A stretch of 64,000 nt of DNA from contig JALJCQ010000019.1 in NCBI GenBank assembly GCA_023091665.1, positions 682,001 through 746,000 of the forward strand, given 5' to 3'. The translations under genes and the position numbers were made by a program. The stretch comes from Pythium myriotylum (Eukaryota; Oomycota; Peronosporomycetes; Pythiales; Pythiaceae). The notes below the pieces were generated by a model, which saw nothing but the letters and a program-made list of their open reading frames with translations, was not told the DNA's origin and searched no databases. Below, in pieces: positions 42,388 through 54,306 of the stretch. Numbering within the stretch: the first letter of the stretch is position 1; each line of letters starts with the position of its first letter.

Positions 42388-45016
42388 ATGAATATCGAGG
42401 CGATGAAACTGAAAACATCAGTTACGCCGCGACCTTACTTGACATTTACCAGTCTCAAAGGTCGGTACTTCTCGGCGTATGATGAGGATATTCTTAGCGA
42501 GTCTCACCTTGCAACGTCGCCTTGTCGCCAAAGCACCAGTACTCCGGTAAGCACCCAGGCCTCAGCAATGGCGCTGAGAGAACGTATTGGTCCCAGTGGA
42601 GCGATCCCAACGCGTGGAAAGCGTAGCATGAACCAACGCTTGCTCATATATCTGTTGGTCGTGCTTGTGCTCTTCTGTCTCTGCTGGATCGTGTGGATCG
42701 CCGCGCTTACCATCGCTCCCTCCGAGACAACGAACGTCGTGATGAACACGTCGAGCTTGGATTCTGGCGATTTCTGGAGGTTCTCACGCGCTCCCCTCCA
42801 AATGATTGGAGTTGGCCTGGCGGGCCTAGGCGTGGTGGGCTTCGGTTACATCGTGGTTCTATGGAAACTCGTGCAACTCATCAATACTTCGACCGGCGCG
42901 AGGATGTCGACAAGTATTGCTGCTCGCTCCGATGCGAAAGTCCACGATTACGCTACTAAGCTGAAAGCGATCTTTCAGTCAGAAGTCAACGCCACCGGGA
43001 ATCGATGGACTCGAAAGATAGCTGGCCAGGCCACATCAGTAGCCGTCAATTTCCTCAGCGAAGAAAGTTACTCGCACCGACGAATGGTACGCTGACCAAA
43101 GCTTCCCGATCTCATTTCCAAAAGCTCTGACCAAACATTTGGCGATTCTAGCAAATGATCATTAAAGTGACAGACCTCGCGATTCAGTGTGCCTTCCTCG
43201 TGCAACTGCTTGAACAAGGGATGCCGATTAGCCTTCTCGTTGTGTTTGCCTTAATTGTCGCCTCGAACGCTTTGACATCGGCTATATTAGTGATACTACC
43301 ACACGACAACGTCGGTGGCCTCCAGGTCCTTGTCGACACATTGTGCGTTTGGAGGGGCATGGATGAACTAACTACGCTGTCTGACAGTTTTTCTTATGGT
43401 ATTGATGCAGCTTCAATGTGATGGTTGCAATCGCTTTTCCCGTCCTCGTTCTTGTCTACACGCTCAACGCGTTTACGTTCGATCAGCGGCTCATGGATAT
43501 CAACTACAAATCCTTTCCATTCGGTTACTTTGAGCGGTACGCTGCGGTTGTCGCTAATCCGGTTGAGGTCGAAAACGTCAGAAACGTACTAGATTCACTT
43601 CGCATCGACTCAGTGCTCAAGATATTCACACGCGTTAGTACTCACTTCTCGCTGAATCGCCGCCTCTTTCATCTGGCAAACCTTCTTCGGACTGCGGGAC
43701 TCCAATCTCACGCGAGCGTTTACCCAAAGCAGCAGCGAGCACTAGCTGCCCTGTTTTGTGCTGTCGCCGTCGCTGTTGTGGTGTACACGGTGGGTAGCAT
43801 CCGATCCACAGGTCGAGCGTGTCAGCAGCATCCTGAGTGCGTTCAAATTGCTCGACATTGGGTCGTTGGGTTGAAAGACAACGAGTTCAGTCGATGCCCG
43901 TGTTTGACTCTCATCGATAGGAACGTCACCATCGCTACCTACTCCGAGTGGATGTCGCCGCTCAATCGCACGGAAAAAGTCGCACAATTGGCAGCCGCTG
44001 GGTACTTGCAGACACTGCAGCTCGTAAATCGTGGATTGTCGTTCTTTCCCGAGGAACTACGCCGCTGCCATAACCTCCGTCACGTGTACGAGAAAAGTGG
44101 CCATCCCGTCTGAAAATGAGAACTAATGATCAGGATTTTTGGCTAGGTCATTGTTCTACACTGACACGCTGGGGATGCCTGAGTGGTTTGGAGACTTCAC
44201 ATTCCTCGAGTTCTTGTAGGTCCCTCGAGTATGATTGGATATGAACTCGAAGCTTGTGGTTCTAATCTTGAACTGCCCAGCCATTTCCAAGGAAAAACCC
44301 TCGACAAGTCTATTCAACATCTTCCTGACCATGTGTTCGAAAGGCTCCCGATGCTGTCGTATATTCATCTTGCCATGTTGCCCATTAGCAAATTTCCCCC
44401 GCTTAACGGACTCGCAGGTTTGAGATCATTGACGCTCGCCGTGCTCCCGTTTATCACAGAGATCCCAGGCTTCGAGTATCTGCGTGATCTTGAGCGATTG
44501 ACGGTTGCAGCTCTTACTAGTGCACAAGTCTTTCCTGACCTCAGTCATGTGCGTAACCTCAAATCTCTTGTCGTGGCCGACAGGGGAGCGTTCTGCTGCA
44601 ACGGCTTCCTCGGATCAGACAAATGCAATCTCAATCACTCCCTTTGCCGCGTTCAACCCCTCTGGGGGACACCTGCTATCACTCAATGCATCGAAACTGA
44701 CCGCGTCGCGACTCCAAAGACACGTGCATATTTTGACAAGTTCAACTACAGCGCCTGCAACGGAGAGGCGCTTCAGCCAGGTCAGTTGAAGTTGGCACCG
44801 ACGCCAGATGAGATGATCCAGTGCAATGGCACGATGTATCGCAAGTGCCAAGTCCCAGGCTACGATGGACCAGCAATGTGTTACAACGCTCGTTGGATGG
44901 CTGTAGCGTGCGATCCGAGCCCATTTGCAATAGAGATGCGAAGGCTACAAATTGCACAAGGTGTGGGTGAACCATGCAGTTCAGAAAACGAAGCATGGTT
45001 GGGCTGCGGGCAGTGA
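42388..45016 (+). CDS. Multi-span membrane LRR protein, copy 3
   Basis: Five exons: 42388-43086, 43152-43342, 43411-44085, 44147-44215, 44281-45016; 789 residues. Exons 2 and 4 are again exactly 191 and 69 nt, and phases match the other copies. N-terminal spans (LLVVLVLFCLCWIVWIAALT), hydrophobic exon 2, an exon 3 span (MVAIAFPVLVLVYTLNAFTF), a further span (LAALFCAVAVAVVVYTVGSI), then LRRs and a cysteine-rich cap (FCCNGFLGSDKCNLNHSLC; WLGCGQ end). Start ATG 42388 gives an N-terminal tail about 60 residues longer than copy 4; a later Met at about 42568 is an alternative. Intact and probably expressed. Confidence 0.75.
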
Positions 45017-45211
45017 AGACAGCGTGCAGTGTTGGTTTTAGATGGGTAGAGTATTACGCAGGATCAGGCTGCCGCAAATCAGGTAACAAATACACACGTA
45101 CCGAAAAGGAACCGGTTTGGCAGTTCATCTGGTTTCAGATTGTATTCTTAGTCATGCATTCGTCGAGGATTGGAGTCTGTGAACGCCTCCGCGAGGAAGG
45201 CCTGCATCGAC

Positions 45212-47680
45212 ATGGCCAAAGCGGCTCCTCGACAAGAATTGCGCGGACCTAATAGCGTGGACGTCGCGAGAGGAACTTCGTCGTCGATCCGAGTGCGCAA
45301 TGCATGCTGGAAGTCAATAATCTTGGCAGCACTCTTGCTCGTACTCTTCTGTTCCTGCTGGGTTGTGTGGATCGCAGCGCTCACGATTGCGCCAACTTTC
45401 ATGGCAAACATGGTGATGAAGACGTCAAACCTCGACTATGGTGAATTCTGGCGCTTCTCAAAGGCTCCAGGCGTCATAGTCGCTATCGGTCTGGGTGGTC
45501 TTGCCACAGCAAGTCTGTGGTATGTTCGCGTGCTGTGGAAACTGACGTGGCTTCTCGCCTCTACCACGGCTAGTGGATCTCTCAAACGTTCAACAAGTCG
45601 TTTGAGCTCCAAAGTGCACGACTACACGATCAAGCTGAGGTCATTTTCCCAGTCAAGCAGCGACAGATGGGGCGGCCGGTGGTCTCGACGGTTTGCGAGT
45701 CGAGCCTCTTCGGTCGCCCTCATTCTTCTCGACCACGAAAGCGTTAGTCGCAGAAGAATGGTGCGTTTGCTTATTGTATGTGATTCTAAGGCCAATGACA
45801 TTAGTGTGTTTCAGCAAACTGCCGCCAAAATGACAGATCTCTTCATCCAGTGCGTGTTCCTAGTGCAGCTTCTTGAGCAAGGATTGCCGATTCCTCTTCT
45901 CACAGCCTTGGCCACAATCGTCGCATCGAATGCCCTGGCTTCTTCTGTTATGTTCCTTTTACCGTACGATAATATCGGTCAAGTTCAAATCCTCATAGAC
46001 ACCTTGTAAGTTCACCCTTTTAACTGACCGAGCAACCTCGGCTGACTGCACTCTCAATCAAGCTTCAACTTCATGATCGCGATTGTCTTTCCAGTTCTCG
46101 TTCTCCAGTGTTCTCTCTCCAGCTTCACCTTCGACCGCAGACTGATGGACATTAACTATCGTGCGTTCCCACCTGGTTACTTTGAGCGTCTGGCCGCAGT
46201 CGTCGCCGATCCGGTTGAAGTTGAGATGATTCGAGGAACTCTTGACTCGCTTCGGATCGACTCGGTGCTCAAGATATTCACGCGGGTTGGTACCCATTTC
46301 GCTCTCAGTCGTCGGTGCTTAAGTATTGTCGAACTTCTAGAAGCCAAGCAGTATGGGGTTTTGACTCACTCGAACGTATACCCGAAGAAGCAGCCTTTGG
46401 TGGCGGCAGTGCTGGTCATGGTCTCCATTGCAGTCGTCGTTTACACAGCTGGAAGTATTTATACAACCGATCGTGCTTGTCGGCCGCATGTAGAGTGTGT
46501 TCAAATAGCTCGACACTGGGTTTTTCACTATGAAGAAGGCTCCTTGAATCGCTGCCCGTGCTTGACACTCATTGACAGAAATGTCGCAGTCAGCACCTAC
46601 AACGAGTGGGAAACGCCGCACAACCGCACCGAAAAAGTCGCCCAACTTGCATCCGCAGGATACTTGCAAACACTTCAGCTTGTAAATCGCTTGTTGCCGT
46701 ATTTTCCCGATGAATTACGGCGCTGTCACAATCTCAAACACGTGTAAGATTGGCTACAAGTGAAGTTAGCATTTGATGTCACGGCTGAACGCTTTCGTGA
46801 TGATAACCAGGTCATTGTATTATACCGACACCCTGGAGATGCCGAGGTGGTTCGGGGGCTTCGCGAAGCTGGAGTTCCTGTTCGTCACTGTACTATCGTC
46901 GCAGGAAAGCTCGTTTCTCACACACACTACTTGTTGACTAGGCACGTCGAAGCGAAAGCGTTCAATAAGTCGTTTCAGACGTTACCAGAACAATTATTTG
47001 ACAAGTTGTCGAAACTCTCGTACATCCACCTAGCCTTGCTCGGCGTTAGCAAGCTGCCATCGATGGACGGTCTCTCGGGTCTCAAATCTTTTACGCTCGC
47101 CATTCTCCCGTACCTCTCAGAACTCCCGAGTTTTCGAAATCTACACGCACTTGAGCGATTGACACTTGCGAGCATTCTCGCAATCAAAAAAGTTCCGGAT
47201 CTTGCTCGTGTCCACCATCTCAAGGCCCTTGTTGTGGGTGACCGAGGCACATTCTGCTGCAACGGGTTCCTTGGACCCGATAAGTGCAACCTCAATCACT
47301 CGCTCTGCCGTGACCATCCAATATGGGGGACACCTGCCGTCACTCAATGCATCAACTCTGATAGCTTCGCTACAGCAAAGACACGTGAATACTTCGACAA
47401 GTTCAACAATACTGCGTGCTACGGAGAGGCCCTCCAGCCAAATCAGGTCAAGCTCGCTCCTACCCTCGGAGATATTGCGCAGTGCAACGGCACGATGTAC
47501 CGCGAATGCCATCTACCAGGCTACAACGGTTCAGCCATGTGCTACAACACGCGGTGGATGGCCGTGGCATGCGATCCGAGTCCGTTCGCGATACACATGC
47601 GACGTCTCCAGATTGCGAACGGTGTCGGTCTGCCTTGCAACCCAGAGTATGAGGCTTGGCTGGGTTGCAGAGGCCATTGA
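45212..47680 (+). CDS. Multi-span membrane LRR protein, copy 4
   Basis: Five exons: 45212-45760, 45815-46005, 46063-46743, 46811-46879, 46942-47680; 742 residues. Introns of 54-67 nt are all GT-AG and all exon boundaries coincide with copies 1 and 3. Topology: N-terminal span (LLLVLFCSCWVVWIAALTIA), VVAIGLGGLATA-like second span, hydrophobic exon 2 (FLVQLLEQGLPIPLLTALA), exon 3 spans, LRRs (LQTLQLVNRLLPYFPDELRR) and cap (FCCNGFLGPDKCNLNHSLC; MCYNTRWMAVACDP). The upstream frame to 45170 starts with TTG, so ATG 45212 is used. Closest to copy 3. Receptor-like, no kinase; role unknown. Confidence 0.75.
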
Positions 47681-47739
47681 AGATGCATACTGTACTCCTT
47701 TTGTATGACTAGAGATGTTAAATACCTCGACGAACGAGA

Positions 47740-48835
47740 GAGGGAAATTGAGAGGAGTCCCAGATGAGTTCCCGTTGTAATATATCCACGACAGCCAGGG
47801 TTGTCGATATCGCAACCGCGAGCAGCCGAAGTAATTGCCTTTGTTCTGGCCAACTGTCCTTGATGGTACAAACAGCGCCTGAAAGGACGTAATGATGACC
47901 TGCTTGGATACCGAAGTGTCTTGCCATCCAAATCACCAAGAGTTGTGAGCACATTGAGCTGCGGCGCATTTGGAGCATAGATGGGACTCGCACTTGTCTT
48001 CCAATTTGTTGGCATAGATCCACCTCCAAGTGCATCCCATTCCTGCTCGCTTAAGCTGTCCATGAGCAGCCGTGCCTTGATCGTTGGATTGAAAACCTTG
48101 AGTTTGAACCGATCTTGCTTGTCAACAAGAAACGCAATGTCGAAGGCGCGTTCGATCGGTTTGAACAACAGCAATCCGTTTCTCACATCGTTACTATCGT
48201 CGATTTGCACAAAGTCACGTTTGAGGCGATCGTGTTCTCGTCGAAATATGTGTGATGCAATCACAACAGAGCTCGGCAAAGCAATATTTATAACCATGCT
48301 AAGCAACATTGAGTCGCCATTCTGGTTTCTCCCGCAACCATATTTGCATTCATTCACCAATTGCTTCTTCATCGTTTCAGTTCTCGAGGGAGTCGTACTG
48401 GAAACGTTCAATAACGTGTGTTGAAACAACGTGGCCGCAATGGCTGCGAATGGAGAGGATACTTTTTATTCGGGCGGAGCCACCACCAACACGTGGATTT
48501 CCCCTCGTTTCCGCTTGAAGCTCTCTTCAAAGCAGTCGGCGATACCCGATGTTTCATCCATGTTCTCAAGGGATTGCAGGTTTCCATTCTCGCCCTCGAT
48601 CACGGCGTGTCGTTCAACTTCCACGCCTTTCTTGTTCAGCCAGCTTCCGTCGCCCTTCTTAGCGAGGAACAGCTCCAGCTTGTCCGCAGCGAACGTGTAC
48701 TTCCGCTTCTCCGCGATCTTGTCCTTGAAGTCTCCCACACAGTCGCTCGCAGCAATGTCAACGGGGAGCGCGCTTCCCCATCATGTTGCCTCGCGCCCGG
48801 TGGCTGTTGGACCAGCGACTTTCACACAAACCGCA
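47740..48835 (-). pseudogene. Crinkler (CRN) effector with HNH-like domain, broken
   Basis: Minus strand. The N-terminal Crinkler translocation domain is clear at about 48775-48470: VDIAASDCVGDF, the signature LFLAK, and the closing HVLVV motif. About 40 codons later in the same frame is an HNH-nuclease-like C-terminal domain (about 48260-48130: ASHIF, then NGLLLFKPIERAFDIAFL). Crinklers are host-translocated effectors of oomycetes; nuclease-type C-termini act in host nuclei. Two in-frame stops break it: TGA at 48781-48783 near the N-terminus and TAA at 48466-48468 between the domains. An intron hiding the second stop is possible (acceptor-like TTCGCAG at about 48432), but no good donor is seen. 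The 3' end is unclear. Confidence 0.72.
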
Positions 48836-50000
48836 TTTTTAGCTCTCTCTGCATCGTATTGGCTGAAATGCACCGATATATTTTAAGAGATCGGTATTAC
48901 CTGTTGTAGAAACCAGTAGTACCGGTCTCCAACGCTGCTCATCCTGATGTCCCGAGACGTCGCCTCGTCACGAGGCGACGAGGGAGCACGCGTCTCGTCT
49001 CGAGTCCGAACGCTGTACGTCTCAGCTTCAGCATCGAACACGTCGACGATCTCGCCAACTACGAGCTTCGTGCGATCCTCATGGATCCGCTGGCGTCGCT
49101 GCCTGCGCACCAGTAGGCCGCGCGACTCGATAAGACCCAGTTCAGCATCTCACTTCTGGTCAACTCGGACAACCTGTTCACGGCCGACGTCGCGTGCCGT
49201 CGCGGACTTGCGCTCGCGCAGGAGATGTAGTCGCTCCGCTCGCTTGCTGATGAGATATCGTGATGAGTACGCACAATGGCGAGCTCGCGCTCGTGGAAGA
49301 CACATCACAGCGGCTCTCGCGTGCCGAGTACGTGCTTCTCTTCGGCGGCGTCCACACGAAGCAGTTTGAGGAGTCTGTCATCGAGACGATGCGCGAGGAG
49401 AGCGTGGTCGCATCATGCTTTACTGGGTGCGTACGGACGAGCAGCGTCGTATCTTCCAGCCAGTCGTGGGCAACTCGCTGTCGCAATTCCTGCTCACCAG
49501 TACGAGACGCTAATAATGCAAGAACTACGACTCAGAGACTTCTCGAGCGTTATAGCGTCCATCAGAAAGTATGCACGAGTCCACCACTGGGCAAGAGAAG
49601 GTAAGCGGACTGTTGGCAGCGATCTCACGGGGTTCACGGTAGTGAGCTATGCGTTTGGCTTTATTTGAACCATCCAGCACGAACTGGATTGGGGATGGCT
49701 GTGTGAACTAACAAAAACCTGTCTTTCAAAAAAAGGCATCTTTCGTAAGAAGTCGTCTTGAATAATCAAGGTGTATCGGTACGGTGACACGGAGAATTCT
49801 CCAAGCACGAGCGAAAGAAAAACGGATGTTGACGCTTGTGTGCGCGCTGTTGGCGAGAAGGGAAGTGCCTTCTCCGTATTGACGTGTAGTGGCTGGCGAT
49901 TTCCTGGGTTCAAGTGGTGACCAGATTCATTATGATTTCGGCAAAGACTTCAGCTGCCGGGCCCGGAAGTGTCAAGAGCAGCGTCAGTGAAAATCAAGTC
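48836..50000. other. Decayed sequence, no intact gene
   Basis: At 49000-49420 several short stretches across three plus-strand frames read as coding (RLSFSIEHVDDLANYELRAI; LLVNSDNLFTADVAC; RAEYVLLFGGVHTKQFEESV), separated by stops and frame changes. They look like one decayed gene; I cannot name it. 49420-50000 shows nothing. Confidence 0.4.
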
Positions 50001-50002
50001 TG

Positions 50003-50076
50003 GACAGTGGTTGCGATCACTGTCATCGGAAGTAGTTCAAGAACCGGGTCTTTGACAGTGGTTATGATCACTGTCA
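50003..50076. repeat. Two GACAGTG/CACTGTC hairpins with the 11-mer motif
   Basis: GACAGTG at 50003-50009 pairs with CACTGTC at 50018-50024, and again 50054-50060 with 50069-50075. Each right arm overlaps a copy of GATCACTGTCA (50015-50025 and 50066-50076). The same 11-mer or a one-base variant recurs at 50495, 50547, 52931, 53566, 54751, 55656, 55954, 56403 and, on the minus strand, 58437-58447. Confidence 0.8.
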
Positions 50077-50886
50077 TTTCAAGTAGCGCTTCGGCGATCG
50101 GCCCAAGAATTAGCCAAGTTCTTTTTATTCTAGTGCAGTCTACTGCAGTACATATTTTAGGACAGAAACCACTAGGATAGGGACCTCCTTTGAATAGTGA
50201 CATTATTATCGGTAATGACCAGTCGGTCACTACCGGAAGGGTCGATAGTGACATCGCGACCCTTCACCAAAAGATCTCAAGGAAGGGCTCCCTAGGCGAC
50301 TTTTCAGGAAAACACAGAGTAGGAAAAACGATAAGTAAAAAACTCCCCAATTTGCCAAGTCAAGCTCAAGTGAATCGATAGCGATCTCCCTCTTCACCTC
50401 AGGGAAGTCGGCCGGCTTCAACAAGTCCGGTCCGAGGTGAAGAGACATCCAAGTGTGGGAAGGGCGCTTCGTTCAGTCCAACTCCGCTGGTTGTGATCAC
50501 TGTCAACCAATCAAGACCCCGTTTGTATCGAAAGGCTCCCGTTTGCGATCACTGTCAACCACCCAGAGTACACGGGTGTTGCAGTGTTGAGTGGACGTGG
50601 AGAGGACTCGGTGCTGAAGATCGTTGCTGCTGCGATTGCTTGCCCGTGGACTGTGTGAGGCAGTCATACGTGGTGGGTTCCAAGCTCTAACTCTTGCTTC
50701 AAAGAGTTCTGAGAGTCACAAGTCCGGTGTGGAACAAGTCCAAGCAAGTTCCCTAAAGTCTGCGAAGGCGGTGGGAAGTGTCAAGTCCAGCACATACGCC
50801 AGTAAGCTGCGAATTTTGACCCTACTACACGTCATCTGGTGCGTATGCCAGGAGCAGAGTCAGAAGCCGAACCCAAGACAAGCACG

Positions 50887-53059
50887 ATGGCATCAACACA
50901 ACAAGAGACCAAGTCTGAAGCGCCGGTGTTCAACCTTCCGTTCCAACCCGTGGGAGGACGGTTGGACACCAACAGGATCTACAAGTTTTCGGAAGCAGTG
51001 TTTATCTGAGAAACATTCATCCGGATGATCACGACTCATTCAGCAGATCCGACCAGCTGGTTCTCCGCCTATCGGATCCAGAAAAAGTCATGGGCCAATG
51101 CAAACATCGACCGTGAGAAGTTGCTCTCCATGCACTTCGAGACCTATGATCAGGTCATCGAGTTTATGGAACGAGTATTCAAGGCGATGGGATACGAGAT
51201 AATTCGCCGTGATACCTTTGAGTTGATTAAGACAGTACCTCCGGAAGCCCTGCTAGCAGATGCCGACTATATGACGTCATTGCTCGTTTCGGAGTATGAA
51301 TGGGAGTGTTCGCTCAAGTATTATCAGACTAAGGGTGCAGAGTTCGGTCCAGCGGTATACAAGATCATGGAGGATGCTATGTTTACCCCGCGGCCGCACG
51401 CCAAACAAATGCAGAAGGTCACCCAGGAGACGGTAGATGCGGCTCAAGGAGACTCAATTATGAACACCGTCGAAGCCAGCCTCAAGAAGACTAAAGACCG
51501 CGCTCAGGCTCTGCCCGTACAGAAGACCCTCGATTTCGACGGACTCTCCAGTCAGGACTCGACCCCCAACACCAAGAAGAAGACGAAACCAGAGGGTGAT
51601 CCATGGGCCATATTAGACGAGGAGGATGCTGAAGTCGGCGCGACCGCGGTGCTCCGATTGGCTAGAGAAGGACAGCTAAGCGTGAAAGACGCAGTTCGTG
51701 CGCTGAAGGCGCTGAGCTATGACGACCCTGCAGCGCGCGCTCTTCTCAAGCTTGCGCTCAACAGCGACATCGACCCCGAGTTTGCCATGGAAGCGTTAGA
51801 CGCATTGAAAACCATGGATATGTCCGAGTTAGAAGCCGCGGTGGACGAAGTCAAGTCGACGGTTCATAAGAAAACCAAAGGAAAGGCTAAGAATTCGGCA
51901 GTCGCGGCGAAGGGATCTAAGGTTGCGGAAAAATCCAGTCGGAAAACCTCGAGGAAGGAAGCTCGCGGCAGGAATACCGCCACCGGAGGCTCGGCGGCCG
52001 AAGAGAGTACCTCGGAGAAGCGGAAGCACGTCAAAAGTAAGAAGTCGGTGCGCGTGGTGCAAGATATCCTCTCTTCCGACTCGTCCGACAGTGAAGGTGA
52101 CGGGGATGAGTGGGACGATAAGGGATTGCTCTCTCAAGACCTTCCGTTTGCGACCAAGTCGACTGAAAGATCTACGATGGCCGTCATCCAGAATGTACAA
52201 CTCCGCATGTTCGACGGTCGCAATAGAAGTGTGGAGGAAGCCGTTCGCTGGCTTGCCAACTTTACATACGCAGCCAACTTGTACAATTGGACCAAGGAGC
52301 AGCGACTCGAAGCATTTGTCAATAACCTAGGTGGTGCTGTCCGATTTTGGTGGAAGCAATTACCAAAGGAGGTGAGAAGAAGCTGGACCAAGACGCTCAA
52401 GCATTTCCATAAGCGCTACTGTCGAGATGCACTCTCCGTCCAACGGTCCTACTTCAAGATGTTTCAGCGCCAAGATGAGAAGCCCGTTGATTATTTATAC
52501 CGTCTCAATGCAGCCGCTCTGAGAGCCGGTGTCGACTATGAAGACGACCCGAAGGATTTGAGCGAACATCTCGAGTTGTTCTTCGATTCGGTTCTCGAGA
52601 AGACGCTGCCCATACAGCTCCGCTACAGTCACTTCGAGAATATGCAAGAGTTGGAGAGAGTGCTAATCCAGCACGAGGCCATAATGGCTGGAAACCCTAC
52701 AACAGCTAGGGCAACAATCGGAGAAGCCCCGAGTAAATGTCGTCGAAGGGCCAACTCTAGCGGCTCCGGCGACTCGACGACACGCTCAGGTCGAAGGGCG
52801 TCAACTCTATCCAACAGCAGCACCCTCCAGACAAAGCGTCCCCACGAACGATAATCGTCAGCTTACCGCATGCGAAGTTTGTGGTCGTCGAGGTCATAAC
52901 ACTGAAGCGTGTTGGAAAAACGCTGTTTGCGATCACTGTCATCGCGCTGGGCACACAGCACAAGTTTGTCACTCACTCTTCGACAGCTTGTTCAAGCTTC
53001 GCGAACAAGTGCGTAGGGGTAACATGACGGCAGAGCAGTTGTTTGAGCAGCTAATCTAG
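50887..53059 (+). pseudogene. LTR-retrotransposon gag, disabled
   Basis: The frame starts at ATG 50887 (MASTQQETKSEAPV), meets an in-frame TGA at 51007-51009, then stays open from ATG 51025 to 52854. It contains a Lys-rich central linker and a retrotransposon gag domain (RFWWKQLPKEVRRSW; HFHKRYCRDALSVQRSYFKM). Around 52680 the sensible frame switches: the alternative frame continues as a Gln/Pro-rich linker into two CCHC zinc knuckles at 52868-52967 (CEVCGRRGHNTEAC and CDHCHRAGHTAQVC) and ends at TAG 53057-53059. Zinc knuckles bind the element's RNA. No protease, reverse transcriptase or integrase follows, and I found no pair of LTRs by eye. Either a gag-only element or an eroded copy. Confidence 0.72.
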
Positions 53060-53926
53060 CTCCCTCTCAGCTACCCAGCAAGCCAGACGAAGAAAGGGCG
53101 AGTGATGAAGGGGTTATGTATTTGCATGCTGAAGATAGAGGTGAAGTCGTGTTGATGTCGACCATGCATAAGGAAATGAGTTGTGGGTGATACAGGAAGA
53201 AAATATGATTGATGTGCTCAACGAAAAAGGAAATGAGAAAGAAGAGGCTCGAGCCGCTGCGTGTTTGTATGCATCGGTGCGAAGACGTGTGTGTGGAAGG
53301 AAGGCGTACAAGTTTATTAGGAGGTCGTTCTGGTCAAGGTAGACCAAGATGGGAAAGTGGTAAGATGTACAGGACGAGAAGGAACGAGACATGTCAGGAG
53401 TGAAAGTGTCCTCGAGGATGTCAAGCCTCAGACTGCTCGGGAGTTTCGACATTCGATGACTGTCTCGTTGAGTGGTGAGTCAAAGGGCGTAACCTTTTGT
53501 TTCCAATCACGGTTATCGAGGATTGCTTCAGATAAGCAAAGAAGAGACGGTGACCTCGTGTATCCGATCACTGTCACCCGAGATTGGGCACACTCAGCGA
53601 GTGAAGAAGCAAGGAAGACAATATCGTATTTGAAGTCGAAAGGCGCTGTCTAGAAGGCGCACCGCATAGAATCCGTTGCTCATGGTGACACCAACCGCGG
53701 CGACGCCGTGAGGAACATCCCACGTCAAGGACTGTTTAGAAGGTGTTGACATGGTAGAAGGCAAGGTGGACAGGATTGAATGCCAAGGAGCTAGGATCTC
53801 ACCCGCGGACTGTTCACTCAAGGGAACATTTATACGCAGTCAGCATCGCGCCGTGACGTGGAAGCCCCACCCGGACTGCGAATGCTATTGTGACAGAGGC
53901 CCACGAAGCGCGCCGTGGAACTCAAC
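53060..53926. other. Repeat-derived spacer, no gene
   Basis: AG-rich sequence downstream of gag with one copy of the GATCACTGTCA motif (53566-53576). No polymerase motifs in any frame. Confidence 0.4.
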
Positions 53927-54306
53927 CAGTGAAGGAAGCCCCATAGTTATGGCGAGAAGCTACCGAGAAATCATCCAGTGAAGAATGCCCCCAGAGAAGG
54001 GTGTGAAGCTGAAGAATTATACAGTGAAGGACGCCCCATAGTTAAGGCGAGAAGCTGCCAAGAAACCAGCTAGTGAAGGACGCCCCATAGTTAAGGCGAG
54101 AAGCTGCCAAGATATCATCCAGTGAAGAATGCCCCCAGAGAAGGGTGTGAAGCTGAAGAATTATACAGTGAAGGACGCCCCATAGTTAAGGCGAGAAGCA
54201 ACCAAGAAACCAGCCAGTGAAGAATGCCCCCAGAGAAGGGTGTGAAGCTGCAGAATTATCCAGCGAAGAATGTCCCCACAGAAGGGCATGAAGCTGCAGA
54301 CGTACC
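53927..54306. repeat. Minisatellite, about eight 46-49 bp units
   Basis: Tandem units beginning CAGTGAAG (last one CAGCGAAG). Two unit types interleave: type A contains ACGCCCCATAGTTAAGGCGA and type B contains ATGCCCCCAGAGAAGGGTGT. Order by eye: A B A A B A B B-like. Type B copies are nearly identical to each other, and so are type A copies, which points to duplication of A-B pairs. Confidence 0.82.

Noticed and set aside
47542..47739. Extension of the Crinkler C-terminus to 47542
   Set aside because: This part is the antisense of LRR copy 4's last exon and loses domain resemblance.
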